Origin: Eurosta solidaginis
Lineage: Eukaryota > Arthropoda > Insecta > Diptera > Tephritidae
NCBI RefSeq assembly: GCF_040869045.1
Contig: NC_090321.1
Location: 29,323,426 to 29,387,425, forward strand
Direction of reading: 5' to 3'
DNA: 64,000 nucleotides
In this document: positions 32,111 through 44,029 of the stretch, in pieces
How the letters are laid out: the number at the start of each line of letters is the position of its first letter
Position numbering within the stretch: position 1 is the stretch's first letter
Program-made: the position numbers and the translations under genes
The notes under the pieces: model-generated
Database searches by the model: none
What the model was told of the DNA's origin: nothing
The model's input: the letters and a program-made list of their open reading frames with translations, nothing else

Positions 32111-33365
32111 GCTTCCACATACAATAATAGGCTAAAAGGTCAAGAGTAGTAATAATAATAACCTACTTTTCTAAAACACTACGGATTTTATTTTTTGCAG
32201 TGTAGTGTTTCCAATAAATGTGCGCCACATAGATGCCCTTCATCTTTTATCACTCACAGTATACACAGTAACACTCAGGTGTTTTTATTACGCGGTTGAA
32301 ATGAATTTTTGTTTTTGTTGTTGTTGCAGTTATTGTTATTATTACATTTTTTTTCCATTGCTTCTCACCAATTCCAATACCAGTGACACACAAGCCTTCA
32401 TGCATTCATAAATGCGCTTACTATTTAGAGTAGACTCATCCACCGAAATTGAGCGCCATCGCGTCCCTTTTGATTATCGTGATTATTACGTATCACCGGA
32501 CTAAAATGACTGCTCCAACATCCCAACGATTGTACGTAAGAGTTGTGTCTATAGGTAAAGCTTAAACTAGCTGCTCAACTTCAAAAAAAAAAAGATTGCT
32601 GTATAAAGAGATATGTATGCTTGTTGCTGCATTTACTGCTTTAGAGCTGGCATAACTGCCAAGGGAATGCTGACCCTGATGACTCGCTTCCTACTCATAC
32701 TACTGCAAACTACATATTTTCAGCGCGACTAACCGTCTGTTTGGCTGCCTTTTTTCTTTTTTGTGCTGCTCAGATTGGACACCTGTGAGTATATTATTAT
32801 TACACTTTAGTTATATATTTTCTCCATTTTTTTTGTTTCTGCTGCTGCTGCTGTTACTACTCAGCCGACTGATTCAATTATTGCTGCCCACTGCTGCCAA
32901 CCAATGTTTTCATGCATTCTATTCAGCGAAAATTTTATCAAAGGTTAAGCCCCCAAACGAGATGGTGCCACGCACATATCTACAAACATACATATTTTAC
33001 TTATTGATTTGATATGTGCCTGCAACACCTTGTGCATGGACGATGAAGGCGTTGTTTCCACGTTTTGGTCTGTCTTTGGGTTGTGTGTGTCCAGTGGTCG
33101 CTATTTAGCGATTTGTGTTCGATTTTTCTGCTATTATTATTCTATTATACGTGTCTGTATTTTGTTATTATTATTTTGATTTAGCTGGAAAAAGGATAAG
33201 AAAAGGGTGATAAAAGCTATATAGGTGCATATGAAAGAATAAGTTTATTCGTTCAAATATATACAATAGGGTGGTCCTTATAAATCAAGTTAACGATTAT
33301 TTCCAGGCTCACAACTTCAAACGGTGACATGTAGGTAAAAAATAAAAAAATAGATAAGTAAATAC
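32111..33365. other. Non-coding stretch with CTG and TTG runs
   Basis: tgttgttgttgcagttattg near 32316 and ctgctgctgctgctgtt near 32840 produce Leu- and Cys-rich open frames that are not genes. No element ends were found. Confidence 0.45.
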
Positions 33366-33505
33366 TTGGCGCTATTTAACTCCGAAGAGATTCCGACCGA
33401 GCTTTTCTTCTTATTTACGTCGTCCTTCTTTGAATTTTTTCCTAAAAAATTTGTGGATTTAGGATCTTAACTTTAACCACTGTGCGTCAGCATTTAGTCG
33501 TTTCT
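33366..33505 (-). repeat. S1 SINE 3' fragment
   Basis: ggcgctatttaactccgaag, agattccgaccgagcttttc and gtcgtccttctttgaatttt correspond in order to the 3' half of S1 (ggcgcgataacctccgaaga, gagatctaaggccgagcttc). The head is missing. Confidence 0.6.
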
Positions 33506-33977
33506 TGCCGGGAACCATATTTATATATACATATGATATCGCCAACTTTAGTAGTATTGATTTTGTTTATTGAAAATCATATAATGCAGTTTTAGTTTAC
33601 GATCGTCAATTGAGAAACCTTAACACTCTTTAACCCTCTCCAATCGGGACGAAAGTTTATGCGCAATATTTCTTACTAAATTACTACCAGCTGAAGGAGT
33701 GAAACCGGAAAATGCATTTTTATTTTAAGAACCATCCTAATATACACGTATTGGAATTCACTTTTATATAGGTATCCTTATATAAGCTGTTTTCCTAGAA
33801 ACTGCTTACATTTTCTCTAATATCTTAGAAGTAATTGAAAATCACACCTTCTGATAAATTCCCAGCAAAATGCCAATGCGTCAGTTCGGGGAAAGTTCAA
33901 GAATTGCTTAAGCGCTCTATAACAGAAATTCTTGCTACGCAATACTTGATGTCAATTGGAGGCACCAAGAGAGATTT

Positions 33978-34553
33978 TGTAGCATTCACTCATTAAGTCA
34001 TTCTTTCATTTGTACAAACATATATCTCAACCCGTTTTAGAATGTCTTAAAATGCATTGACTCTTATATAGATATTAATACATTTGTACATACATATATT
34101 TTGGCTCGCATTGGTACGGCCTGGGATTCATTGACATATTCGTTCATTTGTACAAACATATATTTTTTACATGCCACGTTAACTAAGCCGTGCACTGCCC
34201 GGTACCCTGAACCTTGGTATGCTACTGTTTAGAGCTTGCTCGCCACAAGCTTTTACCTGTATACAAATTATTAACATGACTAATTTATGCTTGCGTTGTA
34301 GATTCCACAGCTAATATTATTTATGCTTAGAATGCAGTTCCCAGGGAACTGTAAGTATATCTATGCGATACAACTGAACTGAATGTATATGTATGTAATA
34401 CACTTAGTTTGTAAGTATTAGTGTAAGTAGGTATTTTAGCTTATAGAAACTTTGTATAAAAGAAACAGCCTTTTAATAAAGAACTCAATTCCGTCTGGTT
34501 CCGCTAAATAGGCACTACACCAAATCCAATTACTTTTTATTCCCATCATTACA
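33978..34553 (+). repeat. Left LTR (576 bp)
   Basis: tgtagcattcactcattaag to tattcccatcattaca. It contains a TATAAAA at 34455-34461 and an AATAAA at 34475-34480. Internal near-repeats catttgtaca-aacatatat occur three times. Compared with the right LTR it retains a ~26-bp segment that includes the AATAAA. Confidence 0.87.
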
Positions 34554-34566
34554 TGGCGATCTTGCC
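34554..34566 (+). other. Candidate primer binding site
   Basis: tggcgatcttgcc starts at the base after the LTR. It has the TGGCG start used by elements primed with tRNA-Arg-like molecules, but it is not an exact match that I can verify. Confidence 0.45.
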
Positions 34567-34699
34567 TAAATTGGCATCCGACTGCTGACCCTAGTACCCC
34601 ACTGGCTTATTATTGGCATCCTGCCTAAATTAGCACCCTGCCTTATTATTGGCATCCTCATCATCACATTAACAAATTAAACAACACTTGTTGCAGTAA

Positions 34700-35029
34700 C
34701 TAGGGTTTAGGATAACCAGTTGGATGATAATCGTTTGCATCTGCCATATTTGTCCACGCAATGGGTACACCTTCCATTGAAATATATTGCACTACCGCCA
34801 CCAAAAAGGCCTCCACCGACGCATAACGAAGTGGAATAAATGAGAGATCCTGTTTATTCTCACCAGTTGGATGATAACCATCTGCGTCTACTACATATGT
34901 CCACGTAATGGGTATACCTTCAGTTGAAATGTATTGCACTACCGCCACCAAAACCAACGCATAACGAAGTGGAATAAACAAAGAATCCAGCAAGCTAGAC
35001 AGAAGACAAGATCGTGGAGGACTAGCCAA
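34700..35029 (-). pseudogene. Cuticle-protein (R&R-like) fragment, tandemly duplicated, inside the LTR element
   Basis: A 109-codon minus-strand frame holds two copies of one ~45-residue unit: FIPLRYA, VAVVQYIS, then TEGIPITWTYVVDADGYHPT in the first and MEGVPIAWTNMADANDYHPT in the second. The EGIPI...TYVxDADGYHPTG pattern resembles the C-terminal half of the Rebers-Riddiford chitin-binding consensus (EGIPI-x-YxADENGYxPxG). The DNA duplication (34700-34850 and 34860-35000) is clear by itself. There is no signal peptide or complete domain, so it is a fragment, antisense to the element. Chance resemblance is possible, but the spaced Gly/Tyr/Pro match makes host-gene capture the better reading. 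Confidence 0.5.
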
Positions 35030-36525
35030 GCAGAATTAGTTAAATTATTTTTATTTTAGTATTTTTAGAAGCATTTGGCAACCTAACGGCTGCCAGTTTA
35101 TGGGCAAACAGTAGATTTTTGAAAATAGAATTAAGAATTTTTTTTTATCACTTAAATTTTTAAATGAACAATTTGACGCAGTATTTTTGCGTTGTAGTAA
35201 GATTAATAGAAGAAAAAAAAAGTTAGATATTTTTTATTCATAAAACTCCTTAAATGTGAAAAAAAATTTTTTTTGAAATGTTTACTGATGTTTTTCAAAA
35301 ACAGAAAATTTTTTTAAGCCCAATATGGCATAGAAAGCAAATTAGAAAAAGTAGTAACAAAATTTTTACAATTATTATTTTAAAACGGGAGGTAAATAAT
35401 TAAAATTAGAAGAGCCTAATGCGAATGTAATTAATTCCATTCAGGTCATTGACCATAGTGAAGCATTAGACTTTATAAAAATCTTGTTGATAATTTTAAC
35501 AGTCTGCGCTTGCCTCAACTTATTCCTAAAATTATACTCAAATCATAATAAATTTTTAAAGAAAAAATACATGAGCCGAGCAGATAGTCCAGACAAGGCC
35601 TAAACCCAAGGGAATAAAAGAACTGAAAAATCAGAGACCAGAAAAATCAAATATGAGCCACCTGTTGAAAAGCATTCAGATCCGCATCTAAAACTACCTT
35701 TAATACTTCATTATTTGCAACTCATTCCAATTTTGAGGAAGAGCAGCAAACATTTGCATACAGTAAACCCCAAAATGCTTCATTTAACAACAAATTTTTT
35801 TCAGACAGCTTTACCGGCACTGTCGAAGTCCGATAGCAAAGCAAGAATTTGCATAATTCTCTTTTGGATGCTCATGATAACTTTACACAACCCAAAGATA
35901 ATCATGAAGCAATGCCAATATCGATATTCACAAATAGTGGTAATTTAGATAAAAATGCATGTACTTAATATTCTTCTAATCACATACCCATTATAAAAAT
36001 AACGAATTTGATATTTATATCACAATAAATGCTTCAAAGAGTACATAGCTCAATGTCAGTGGAAGCATGCAACACAACAAATGATACCACAAGAAAAAAA
36101 TGCTTGCACCAGTAATAACAGTAGAAATGAAGAAAAAGTCACAAAAAAAGAGAACCATATATTATATAAAGCACTTAATAAATTTGCAATTAGACATGTT
36201 GCGCTCGTTTTTATCCAAAAGGATAGAAAATTTGTGGGATAATAAACGCAAGCAACCAGATAGTTGAGGAAAAGATTGACTTAGGACAATACTTGAACAG
36301 GCTGAAAAATGTCGGCAATATAGGACTTGCAAAATAAAAACACAGTTGTCCTTAGGGACAAATTGATTGTTAATGAATAGTAATACTCGAGTAGGCAAAT
36401 TTGAAAAATATAAAATAGGTACCCAAGTTCTCAAAGATTAATATTTGCATTAAAAGGTACACAAGTTCTCAAAAGATCTAATAATAGCATTAACCCCAGA
36501 AGTTATGCATGTGACAAATATTGAC

Positions 36526-36700
36526 AGAAATTAAAGAAATTCTTTATAAATATCATCACGATCCAATCTGGGAAGGCCACCCAGAAAACCGCATGATAAA
36601 TAACATCAAATAAAAATATTACTGGAAAATATGAAAAATGGTATAAGAAAAGATACGAACAATGTTTGCATCCACTGTACCCATTGGTTAAACCACTTAT
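36526..36700 (+). pseudogene. Retroelement integrase zinc-binding (HHCC) remnant
   Basis: The plus strand reads EILYKYHHDPIWEGHP, then NNIK, a stop, KYYWKNM and NVCIHC. The His...His...Cys..Cys spacing and YYWxxM are typical of the N-terminal integrase domain of gypsy-type elements. One in-frame stop is present and the catalytic core is not recognisable downstream. Confidence 0.75.
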
Positions 36701-37389
36701 CACTATGTAACTACTTCTTGCTCTAGCAGCAACTGAATTTACCCAATCTAATGTATATCATACACTCAGAGATCCCGCTTTTTAGAACAATGTCAATTCT
36801 CAGCCAATGATGGCTGTAACCATCATCTTGTTCTATACGTTTTAATTTTAATAGCAATGCAAAAGCTTTGTTTAATAGAAATAGTCAAGGTAAGGAAAAC
36901 TAAATCTCCTATATTTAGTCGATAGGATATATATATAGGGTCCCGTGGAGTAGAAAGTAAGGAAATCTAAATCATTAATCTTCATTATTATTTTTTTTTT
37001 AATATAAATATAAGTTTGACCTGTTTCATCTAGGAAAACCTCGGTTTTAGAGAGGTTATAAGTTAGATAGTAGATATAAAGGTCCCTATAAGGTAGAAAA
37101 AATTGATAACAATAATAATTTTACTATAATTCCATTTAGAGTAGCGAATATCGATAAAAAACAATGTAGAAAATAGAAACATAGAAAACATAAATCAAAA
37201 TAATAAAAATAATAAAACTGTAATACATAAAAATAGACTTAAACTCATAGAATAAGAGCACTTTAATTTTGTAAACGCAAAGAACATTTTTATTGTATGC
37301 AAAAGAAAAATACAATAATAAAACAAAAAAAAAGAGAAAAACAAATGTAAACAATTCTTTGGAAATCAAGCTAAATGTCATAAAATACT

Positions 37390-37390
37390 G

Positions 37391-37422
<32 letters not shown>

Positions 37423-37426
37423 AACA
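37390..37426. repeat. (CA)n followed by a long A run
   Basis: acacacacac followed by about 24 A; it creates the Phe-rich minus-strand frame at 37136-37456, which is not a gene. Confidence 0.85.
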
Positions 37427-37535
37427 AACTTGCAAAGTAAGCACAAACGGATTCAAGAATTAATAGTATAACTTGAGTAGCCATAGGTAATTCGTGCACA
37501 AAATTATATATGTCTACCCTTTCAAAGGCGGATGG

Positions 37536-38084
37536 TGTAGCATTCACTCATTAGGTCATTAATTCATGTGTACAAACATATATCTCATCCCGTTTTAGAA
37601 TTTCTTAAAATGCATTGACTCTTACATACATATTAATACATTTGTACATACATATATTTTGGCTCGCTTTGGTACGGCCTGAGATTCATTGACACATTCA
37701 CTCATTTGTACAAACATATATTTTCTACATGCCACGGTAACTAAGCCGTGCACTGTCTGGTAACCTGAACTTTGGTATGTTACTGTTTAGAGCTTGCTCG
37801 CCACAAGCCTTTACCTGTATACAAATTATTAACATGACTCATTTATGCTTGCGTTCTAGATTCCACAGCTAATTTTATTTATGCTTAGAATGCAGTTCCC
37901 AGGGAACTGTAAGTATATCTATGCGATACAACTGAACGGAATGTATATGTATGTAATAACTTAGTTTGTAAGTATTAGTGTATGTAGGTATTTTAACTTA
38001 TAGAAACTTTGTATAAAAGAAACGTCTGGTGTCTCTAAATGGGCACTACACCAAATCCAATTACTTTTTATTCCCATCATTACA
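37536..38084 (+). repeat. Right LTR (549 bp)
   Basis: tgtagcattcactcattagg to tattcccatcattaca. It is highly similar to the left LTR, with scattered substitutions and a ~26-bp loss just after TATAAAAGAAAC that removes the AATAAA. The differences show that the insertion is not recent. Confidence 0.87.
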
Positions 38085-38334
38085 ATTTATTTTCCAGCCA
38101 CCTGTGTCTCTCAAAATTCCTCTACTACCAATTTAAGTATAGATAGGATAGATAAAGGTATACGTCTAGAAAACTAATGTTTTAAAATTAGAGATCGCCT
38201 CGGTATTAAAGGTAGACCACAAAATATGTAACTTTACCAGAAACAATTATTTCGAGCTTTTTAGAAGATTTTCGGTCGGATTCCAAGCGTTAGCAACCCA
38301 TACCGACATATTATTATATCATTGGCATGATGTT

Positions 38335-38680
38335 GCCCGGCTGCAGATGTATCATCAATTTTATATAGAAGGCGGCAGCCGTGAATCCTAGGTTCAAGTC
38401 CCGGGCAACACAACATCAAAAATCAAGAAACAAGTTTTTCAATTAGAAAAAAGCTCTTCTAAGCTGGGTCGCACCACGGTATTGAATTGGTAAACACTCC
38501 GAATGTATTTCTGCCATGAAAAGCTTCTGAGTGAGAACTCAGAATGCCGTTAGTTGTAGGTGTAAAACAAGTATGTCCTGTTCTGCCAATTTGCAGGTCA
38601 AATCAAAATAAGCAACGGAAACTGGAAGAGAAGCTCGAGTTCAATCTGTTCTGAAGTATATCGCGCCTTTTATTTTATCT
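38335..38680 (+). repeat. S1 SINE copy, diverged
   Basis: A B-box-like ctaggttcaagtcccgggca (38381-38400) is followed by acaacatcaaaaatcaagaa, tttttcaattagaaaaaagc, tgtatttctgccatgaaaag and ggaagagaagctcgagttca, all S1 body landmarks in order, ending tatcgcgcctttt. Confidence 0.75.
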
Positions 38681-38694
38681 ATCCATATCTGTTT

Positions 38695-39435
38695 AAAAAA
38701 ACGATGAGTCGTCTAATATTCCGATAACAAATTTATATCAAATCGATTACTTTTTTTATAAAAAATCGATTCCTTAGTATAAAATATATAAACCGACTAC
38801 AACTAGTTGGTAACATTCCGATGACAAATCGATATATTTTTGATTACCTATTGATAGCTTTTCTAAAAATAGTCGATAGCTTTTCAATAAGAGATGGTTA
38901 TACTTTTGATAACAATCAATAACTTTTCGATAAATAATCAAAATCAATTTTATAATAAATCCATTACTTTTCGATAACAAACTCACAACTTGTCTAATCA
39001 GTTCGTCGGTTTTCGGCTTCAGTCTTTCGCACATCGTTACATCGTTAGGTCGAAGTCTGCTCGCAGTGAGTTGCGCCTTGTCCATGTATGTGACGAAACA
39101 AAGCGATGAGTCGTCGATACCGATATCAACTCGAAAACTTTTTGATAAAAAATTGAAAATTTTTTGGTAAAAATTCGAAAAATTGACTGTAAAATTTGGT
39201 AGCAATCCGATGGCATATCGATAAATTTTTGAATACTTATTAAAAACTTTTCGATAATAAATCTTTAAAAATTGGTACGATAACTTTTAGATAAATATTT
39301 AAAATCGTTTCGCTAATAGATCGGTAACTTTTCGACAACAAATTCATAACTGGTCTAATCAATTCGTCGACTTTGGGTTTCAGTTGTTCGAACATCGTTA
39401 CATGGTCAGGTCGAAGATTGCTAGCAGAGAGTTGA
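38695..39435. repeat. Two-copy imperfect tandem of ~360-400 bp, TTTTCGATAA-rich
   Basis: gatgagtcgtc occurs at ~38703 and ~39104. attccgatgacaaatcgata (38816) pairs with caatccgatggcatatcgat (39204), and acttttcgataacaaactca (38966) with acttttcgacaacaaattca (39327). The phrase cagtctttcgcacatcgtta and its partner cagttgttcgaacatcgtta follow in both. cttttcgataa-like motifs recur throughout. No coding motif is seen in the open frames over it. Confidence 0.7.
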
Positions 39436-40192
39436 AGGAACCGAGCGGAAAAATCATCAGGTGTATGTTTTTAAATAGATTCTTAGCGGAAAATTTCCAA
39501 TTGTCGCTGGGCCCACTATCTTCCCTGCGCAAAGGTTTTTACGTGTTTTGCATGACCCAATGTAATTGGTTTGAGTTAATCTGGATCCAAGCGAACACGC
39601 AAACAAACTTCCTTTTTTTCGATAATTTATGAAGAAACTTTCATGGCCTTTTAACTTTTCAAAAACGTTGTCGGAAAATTCGCGAAAATTTTCTGAAATT
39701 TTCTATTTAAAGTTTTCTGAATTTTTTTCGAATACGCAGTTTTATAGCCCAAACAATTTTAGTCCAACACAAGCATAAATACTTTCTCGAAATTAAACAA
39801 TTTTGTCTACAAGTGTTTCAAATTTTCTTCTATATAAAAAGTCAGCCTATGCACCTTTCGTATGGAAGAGAAAACAAAAACATTTTCAAAAGTCAACACG
39901 AGTTTTTAAGGACCTTGAAATTTTACTTTGTTAGACTAGAATTGATAGGGCTACATAACTGATGGTCAGAAAACTAAACAAAAATTTCAAAATTATCGTA
40001 AAATCTTCACGAATTTTCGAATTTTTTCGAAAGCAATTTCGAAATTGGGTTGCAAATTTTGAGTTACAAAATGCATCAAGGTGCTAAAAAAACTACATAC
40101 CCAAAAGTACTCTGGCATAAACTCTTAAAGCTTCGCATTTGTCCATTAAACAGCCTGCTAGTCAAGGTGACTTAAACTTTTAAATATCCAGC
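39436..40192. other. AT-rich stretch with aaaattttcg-type motifs
   Basis: gaatttttttcgaatacgca, ttttatagcccaaacaattt near 39720 resembles the subterminal repeat of the 58-61 kb transposon (gaattttttcgagtatgcag, cttgtagcccgtttaatttt). It may be a decayed relative; no ends can be defined. Confidence 0.45.
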
Positions 40193-40915
40193 CCAATTCT
40201 AAACGAAAATTCCGAGTTTTTCCCCTTCTCCCTTTCCTCGTATTCTAAATAAAAATTCCTTGTGAGTTTTTCACTGCTCCCTTTCCTCCTATTCTGAACA
40301 ATGTTAGAAAAAGCGGAAACCTGTTATGGGAGAAAAGTAGGTATTATGAATGTGAGGGAGAGGGAGATTTCTCTGCCACAATATTCTCACTGTTAATACA
40401 ATAACCACAATATTCTTTAGGTCGAAAAATATGTCATAAGCAACGGAAGAGCTCTTCGCATATTTGATGCAGCCATCCAGAAATTGCGCAAGGATTTTTT
40501 AAGAAGGCTTAACTAGATTTTGGCATATGAATTTGCTTTGCAGAATGAATGCAGGCAACTTCGGCGGATTTGTGTTATCCCGCCGGTCTTCTTCTTATGC
40601 TCCTCTGTTTATGTTGCTGTGGCACCAATTCATTACTCATTTCAGTGAATACCACATGAAATGCAATAATGTGCATTGTTTATACCTTATTTCTTAATTT
40701 CAAACAAACTGGCAACAATAATTAAACTTTGGAATTTTCTAAACAAAATAAGAAATGCGTAAAGAAATTTCAATTGACAAAACAGCTGACTTCGAAAATT
40801 CGAAATTCCTATTCCCCAATTATTCTTCTCGCTAGGAGAAAAGAATTGGAGGAGTTTTTCCGCGGGAATAAAAAAATCCGCGAGAACAAAATTCAGCGAG
40901 AATATTTAGAATTGG
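40193..40915. mobile_element. Candidate MITE-like element with 11-bp TIR
   Basis: ccaattctaaa at 40193-40203 is matched inverted by tttagaattgg at 40905-40915. The interior has no coding but carries a ~50-bp tandem duplication (40205-40300: ctccctttcctcgtattcta, ctccctttcctcctattctg) and a hairpin at 40816-40851 (ccaattattcttctcg/ggagaaaagaattgg). No target duplication is evident, which lowers confidence. Confidence 0.4.
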
Positions 40916-40954
40916 TCTGATCAGCTCAATAATACAGCTTTGAATTTTATAAGC

Positions 40955-41309
40955 GGTCACCGTGGTGTGATTGTAGCGTGCTCCGCCTGCCACACCGTAT
41001 GCCCTGGGTTCGCACAACATCAAAATTTTAGAAATAAGGTTTTTCAATTAAAAGAAATTTTTTCTATGCGGGGTCGCCCCTCGGCAGTGTTTGGCAAGCG
41101 CCCCTATTGTATTTCTGTCATGAAAAGCTCTCAGTGAAAACTCATCTGCCTTGCAGATGCCGTTCGGAGTCGACATAAAACATGTAGGTCCCGTCCGGCC
41201 AATTTGTAGGGAAAATCAAGAGGAGCACGACGCAAATTGGAAGAGGAGCTCGGCTTTACATCTCTTCGGAGGTTATCGCGCCTTACATTTATTTTTTATT
41301 TTTTTTATT
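40955..41309 (+). repeat. S1 SINE, well-preserved copy
   Basis: It begins ggtcaccgtggtgtgattgt with an A box (tgtagcgtgctccg); the B-box region is shortened (cctgggttcgcacaacatc), about 7 bp missing relative to 13832-14191. The body follows the other copy closely (ggggtcgcccctcggcagtg, catctgccttgcagatgccg, gtcccgtccggccaatttgt) and ends cggaggttatcgcgcctta plus a T-rich tail. The B-box deletion would impair pol III transcription. Confidence 0.85.
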
Positions 41310-43655
41310 GTGTCGTAACTCTAATAAATTAGATCAATACCTACTGCATACATAATTAATGCCTACAAACGCTTTTCCAATCAAATAATTATGCGTTGCA
41401 ATATTGAAAATCCACACATTCATACTTCTACTCATAGGTACCCAAATAAATACATATCCACACACATATGTGTTCAATATAGAAAATACATAGAAATTTA
41501 ACTAAAAATAAAAATATTATATGTACATATTTGCAAAATTTTGACACTTTATGCTCGAGGCTTATAAATTTTGTTAAAATACAAAAAACTTTCCAGACCA
41601 CAATTTAACATATGTATGTATGTATAGTGGCGAAATCGGGGAGGTAAGGGCAGCAAACAAATAACAAACAACAAATATTTAAATCTACACATATATGTAT
41701 ATGTATGTAGTATGTGAATATTTGAGCAAGAGTAGGCGTGTCTCGAGTTCATGAGTGCTCGTGGCAGCTAGCGGCGCCGCAAACAAAAGTATTTTAATGC
41801 ATTTTCATAACAAAAATTTTACTCCCAGCATTAACCAGAATTTCGTTGGCTGAAAAAGTTAAAAGCTCCGCAGGGCATCATCAAGTGTGGCAATGTGGTT
41901 ATGTGGCTATCGTAGAGGCTATAGCTAGATATACATATGTACGTGCAAAACTTTAAATAGAGTAACATATTGGGGCTAAATTATAACTGTAACAATACAG
42001 TGAACTCGCGATAATATATAATTTCCAATAAAAAGGTCTTCTCAAATATGAATCCGTTTGTCTATCCAAAACTGGTAATAAAAATCGGTTGGTAATTACA
42101 AAAGTTACAGTCACATTACTCTGCAAAGGATGATTTTAAACTTAAACAGCAATGGGCCAAGTAAACATATTTTAGTCGTTTTGATATAAGTTTGCATTAT
42201 TATTATTATTTTTTTTTTTTCAAAATATATAAGAAAGTTGATACTTACTAAAATCAAAATTGATATTCAGTTTTGGTGCAGTGCATGGTTGGTATAGACT
42301 TCATATAAATTAGTGCATACAGATAGCACCAAAATTGACGGAACTCGAAAAAAGTGAACTAAATTTATTCATTGGAAAAATGTTCCCTGTTAAGTTATGT
42401 TTTCCTAGTTGATATAAATATCGTTGGAAAGGCCTTAATAACTTCTTATACGATCTAGGGACAAACTTAAAATTTGGGTTTTAGCTATATATATAGTATA
42501 TAGTACTTGTTTGATTGAAAGCCAAACAAAAAACAACCTACCTCAAAAAATTTGAGGGGATATGCAGACTATCAATGCCTAGCATTACGGGAATCCTGAA
42601 AACAACCCCTATATGCCATTCTACACATTGTATCTGTAGACCTGGTAGCAAAGAACATAGCGTTAACAACTGCAACCAGGCTCGGTGCCTCGGGGCAGCT
42701 TGAGCGCCGACCATACGGTCATAGTAGTATAGCGTCAACAATTACAGGACGAACAGACTACCTGATTGGGTGCATATGTACGTGGGTTAAATATTGTTAG
42801 TCATATTTTTCAGAACAAAGTATTTCTTTATTGTGGCATTCGAATATTTTCCAATTTTCTATCGCACACAAAAACCCGTCAAATGCCATTAATTTGGCTA
42901 GCGACTGGCTGCAATTGAAGCCCAGCATATTCGATGTCGTTGTTATTTTTCGCTTAGAAATTTTAAATATTTCAGTATCCACGCGGTTTTCTTTAAATGC
43001 CAGCTTATTTTTGTGCTCTTAAATTGGGTGGCTTGAGGTTTTGTTTTGGCTGTTGCCGCGCGCTAAAAATCACACAGCGCATGCGCAATCTAGCAACAAT
43101 AAAACCACCAAAAGGGCATCAATAAATATTAAATTGTTGTTGCAGTCATTTTACTTTAGTTATTGTTGTATACTGTTACCACATACAACACACGTAATTA
43201 TTTTCACAATCACAATCGCGCACTAAGTGCGTGTAATTACAACATGTCAGTTTTGTGTTTTGCGATGATGGCGCCTTTTACTCATGTAATCGTAAAAACA
43301 AATGTTCTCAAAGGGGTTAACTCTTTTTCTGTTTTTGATGGCACAGGAAACTTGTGTGGGTGTTGCTGGTAAGCATAGGTGCCTTTGTGGTGGCCATCGT
43401 CGGTAACATCTAACACCAAACTGCCATAGGGGTTGCCACATCAAAAACGCTAGAATGGAAATTGGTGTATGTGTGACACCAGCGTGCAACCACGATGGGT
43501 GCAATAGTTGAATGCTTTAGTGGAAACAGATATTGCTTTATAATGAAGTTTTGACAGAGTTTTCAGCGTGATTTTAAAGAGTTTTTGATTTTTAGACAGT
43601 AGTTTTAGGTAAATAATTTTTATTAATAAACGTAGAGTTCAGATTAAGACTAATA
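41310..43655. other. Non-coding stretch, simple repeats only
   Basis: It contains atgtatgtatgtata near 41610, acatatatgtatatgtatgt near 41687 and T-rich runs. Open frames here (41549-41752, 42515-43504) show no recognisable domains and overlap on both strands without codon structure. Confidence 0.45.
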
Positions 43656-44025
43656 CTGTTTTCACACAGACGGCTTATTGAATAATAAAGGCAGTTTTCT
43701 ACATTAAGACGCTTATTGAGCTCAATCTTCCCTACAAAATTCGAATCTATAATTATTTCATTAGTGGCTGTCGAATGCCTAATGAATTCAAAAGCACAAT
43801 GCAACTCTGTTGGGAGAGTTCAGTTTCTTAGTTGTTGGTGTGTTCAGTGCTTAAAAATGTCATTTGTCAAAGCAAATGTTATTGTCTGTCATATAGCATT
43901 GTCATTTTATTCGCTTGACATTTCATCCTTCATACTAATTGAGCAGTTATTTCTGTGTGAAAGCAAAACATTTACTATTTCATTAGAAGGTGGAACGAGA
44001 TCATTAAGTTTCTGTGTGAAAACAG
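43656..44025. mobile_element. MITE, 370 bp, 15-bp perfect TIR, TA target
   Basis: Left end ctgttttcacacaga, right end tctgtgtgaaaacag, an exact 15-bp inverted repeat with weaker pairing beyond (cggcttattga against aacttaatga). TA flanks both sides (43654-43655, 44026-44027). The open frames inside (43592-43804, 43716-44030) have no motif and cross the TIRs. Confidence 0.78.
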
Positions 44026-44029
44026 TATA

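Larger units (their letters stand above)
33978..38084 (+). mobile_element. Gypsy-like LTR retrotransposon, decayed, both LTRs present
   Basis: Two direct copies of an LTR (TG...CA ends) lie at 33978-34553 and 37536-38084, flanked by ATTT on both outer sides (33974-33977 and 38085-38088). A primer-binding-like tggcgatcttgcc begins right after the left LTR, and a purine-rich aaaggcggatgg precedes the right LTR. Between them an integrase zinc-binding remnant survives at 36526-36700; no RT or protease is recognisable and most of the 3-kb interior is AT-rich. It also holds a duplicated cuticle-like fragment near the left LTR. The element is dead. Confidence 0.85.

Noticed and set aside
35100..37130. 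Possible envelope-like or gag-like pieces inside the LTR element
   Set aside because: Short hydrophobic frames exist, but no diagnostic motif other than the integrase remnant can be recognised.
37136..37456. 106-codon minus-strand frame, Phe-rich, membrane-like
   Set aside because: It is produced by an A run and AT-rich sequence inside the dead LTR element.
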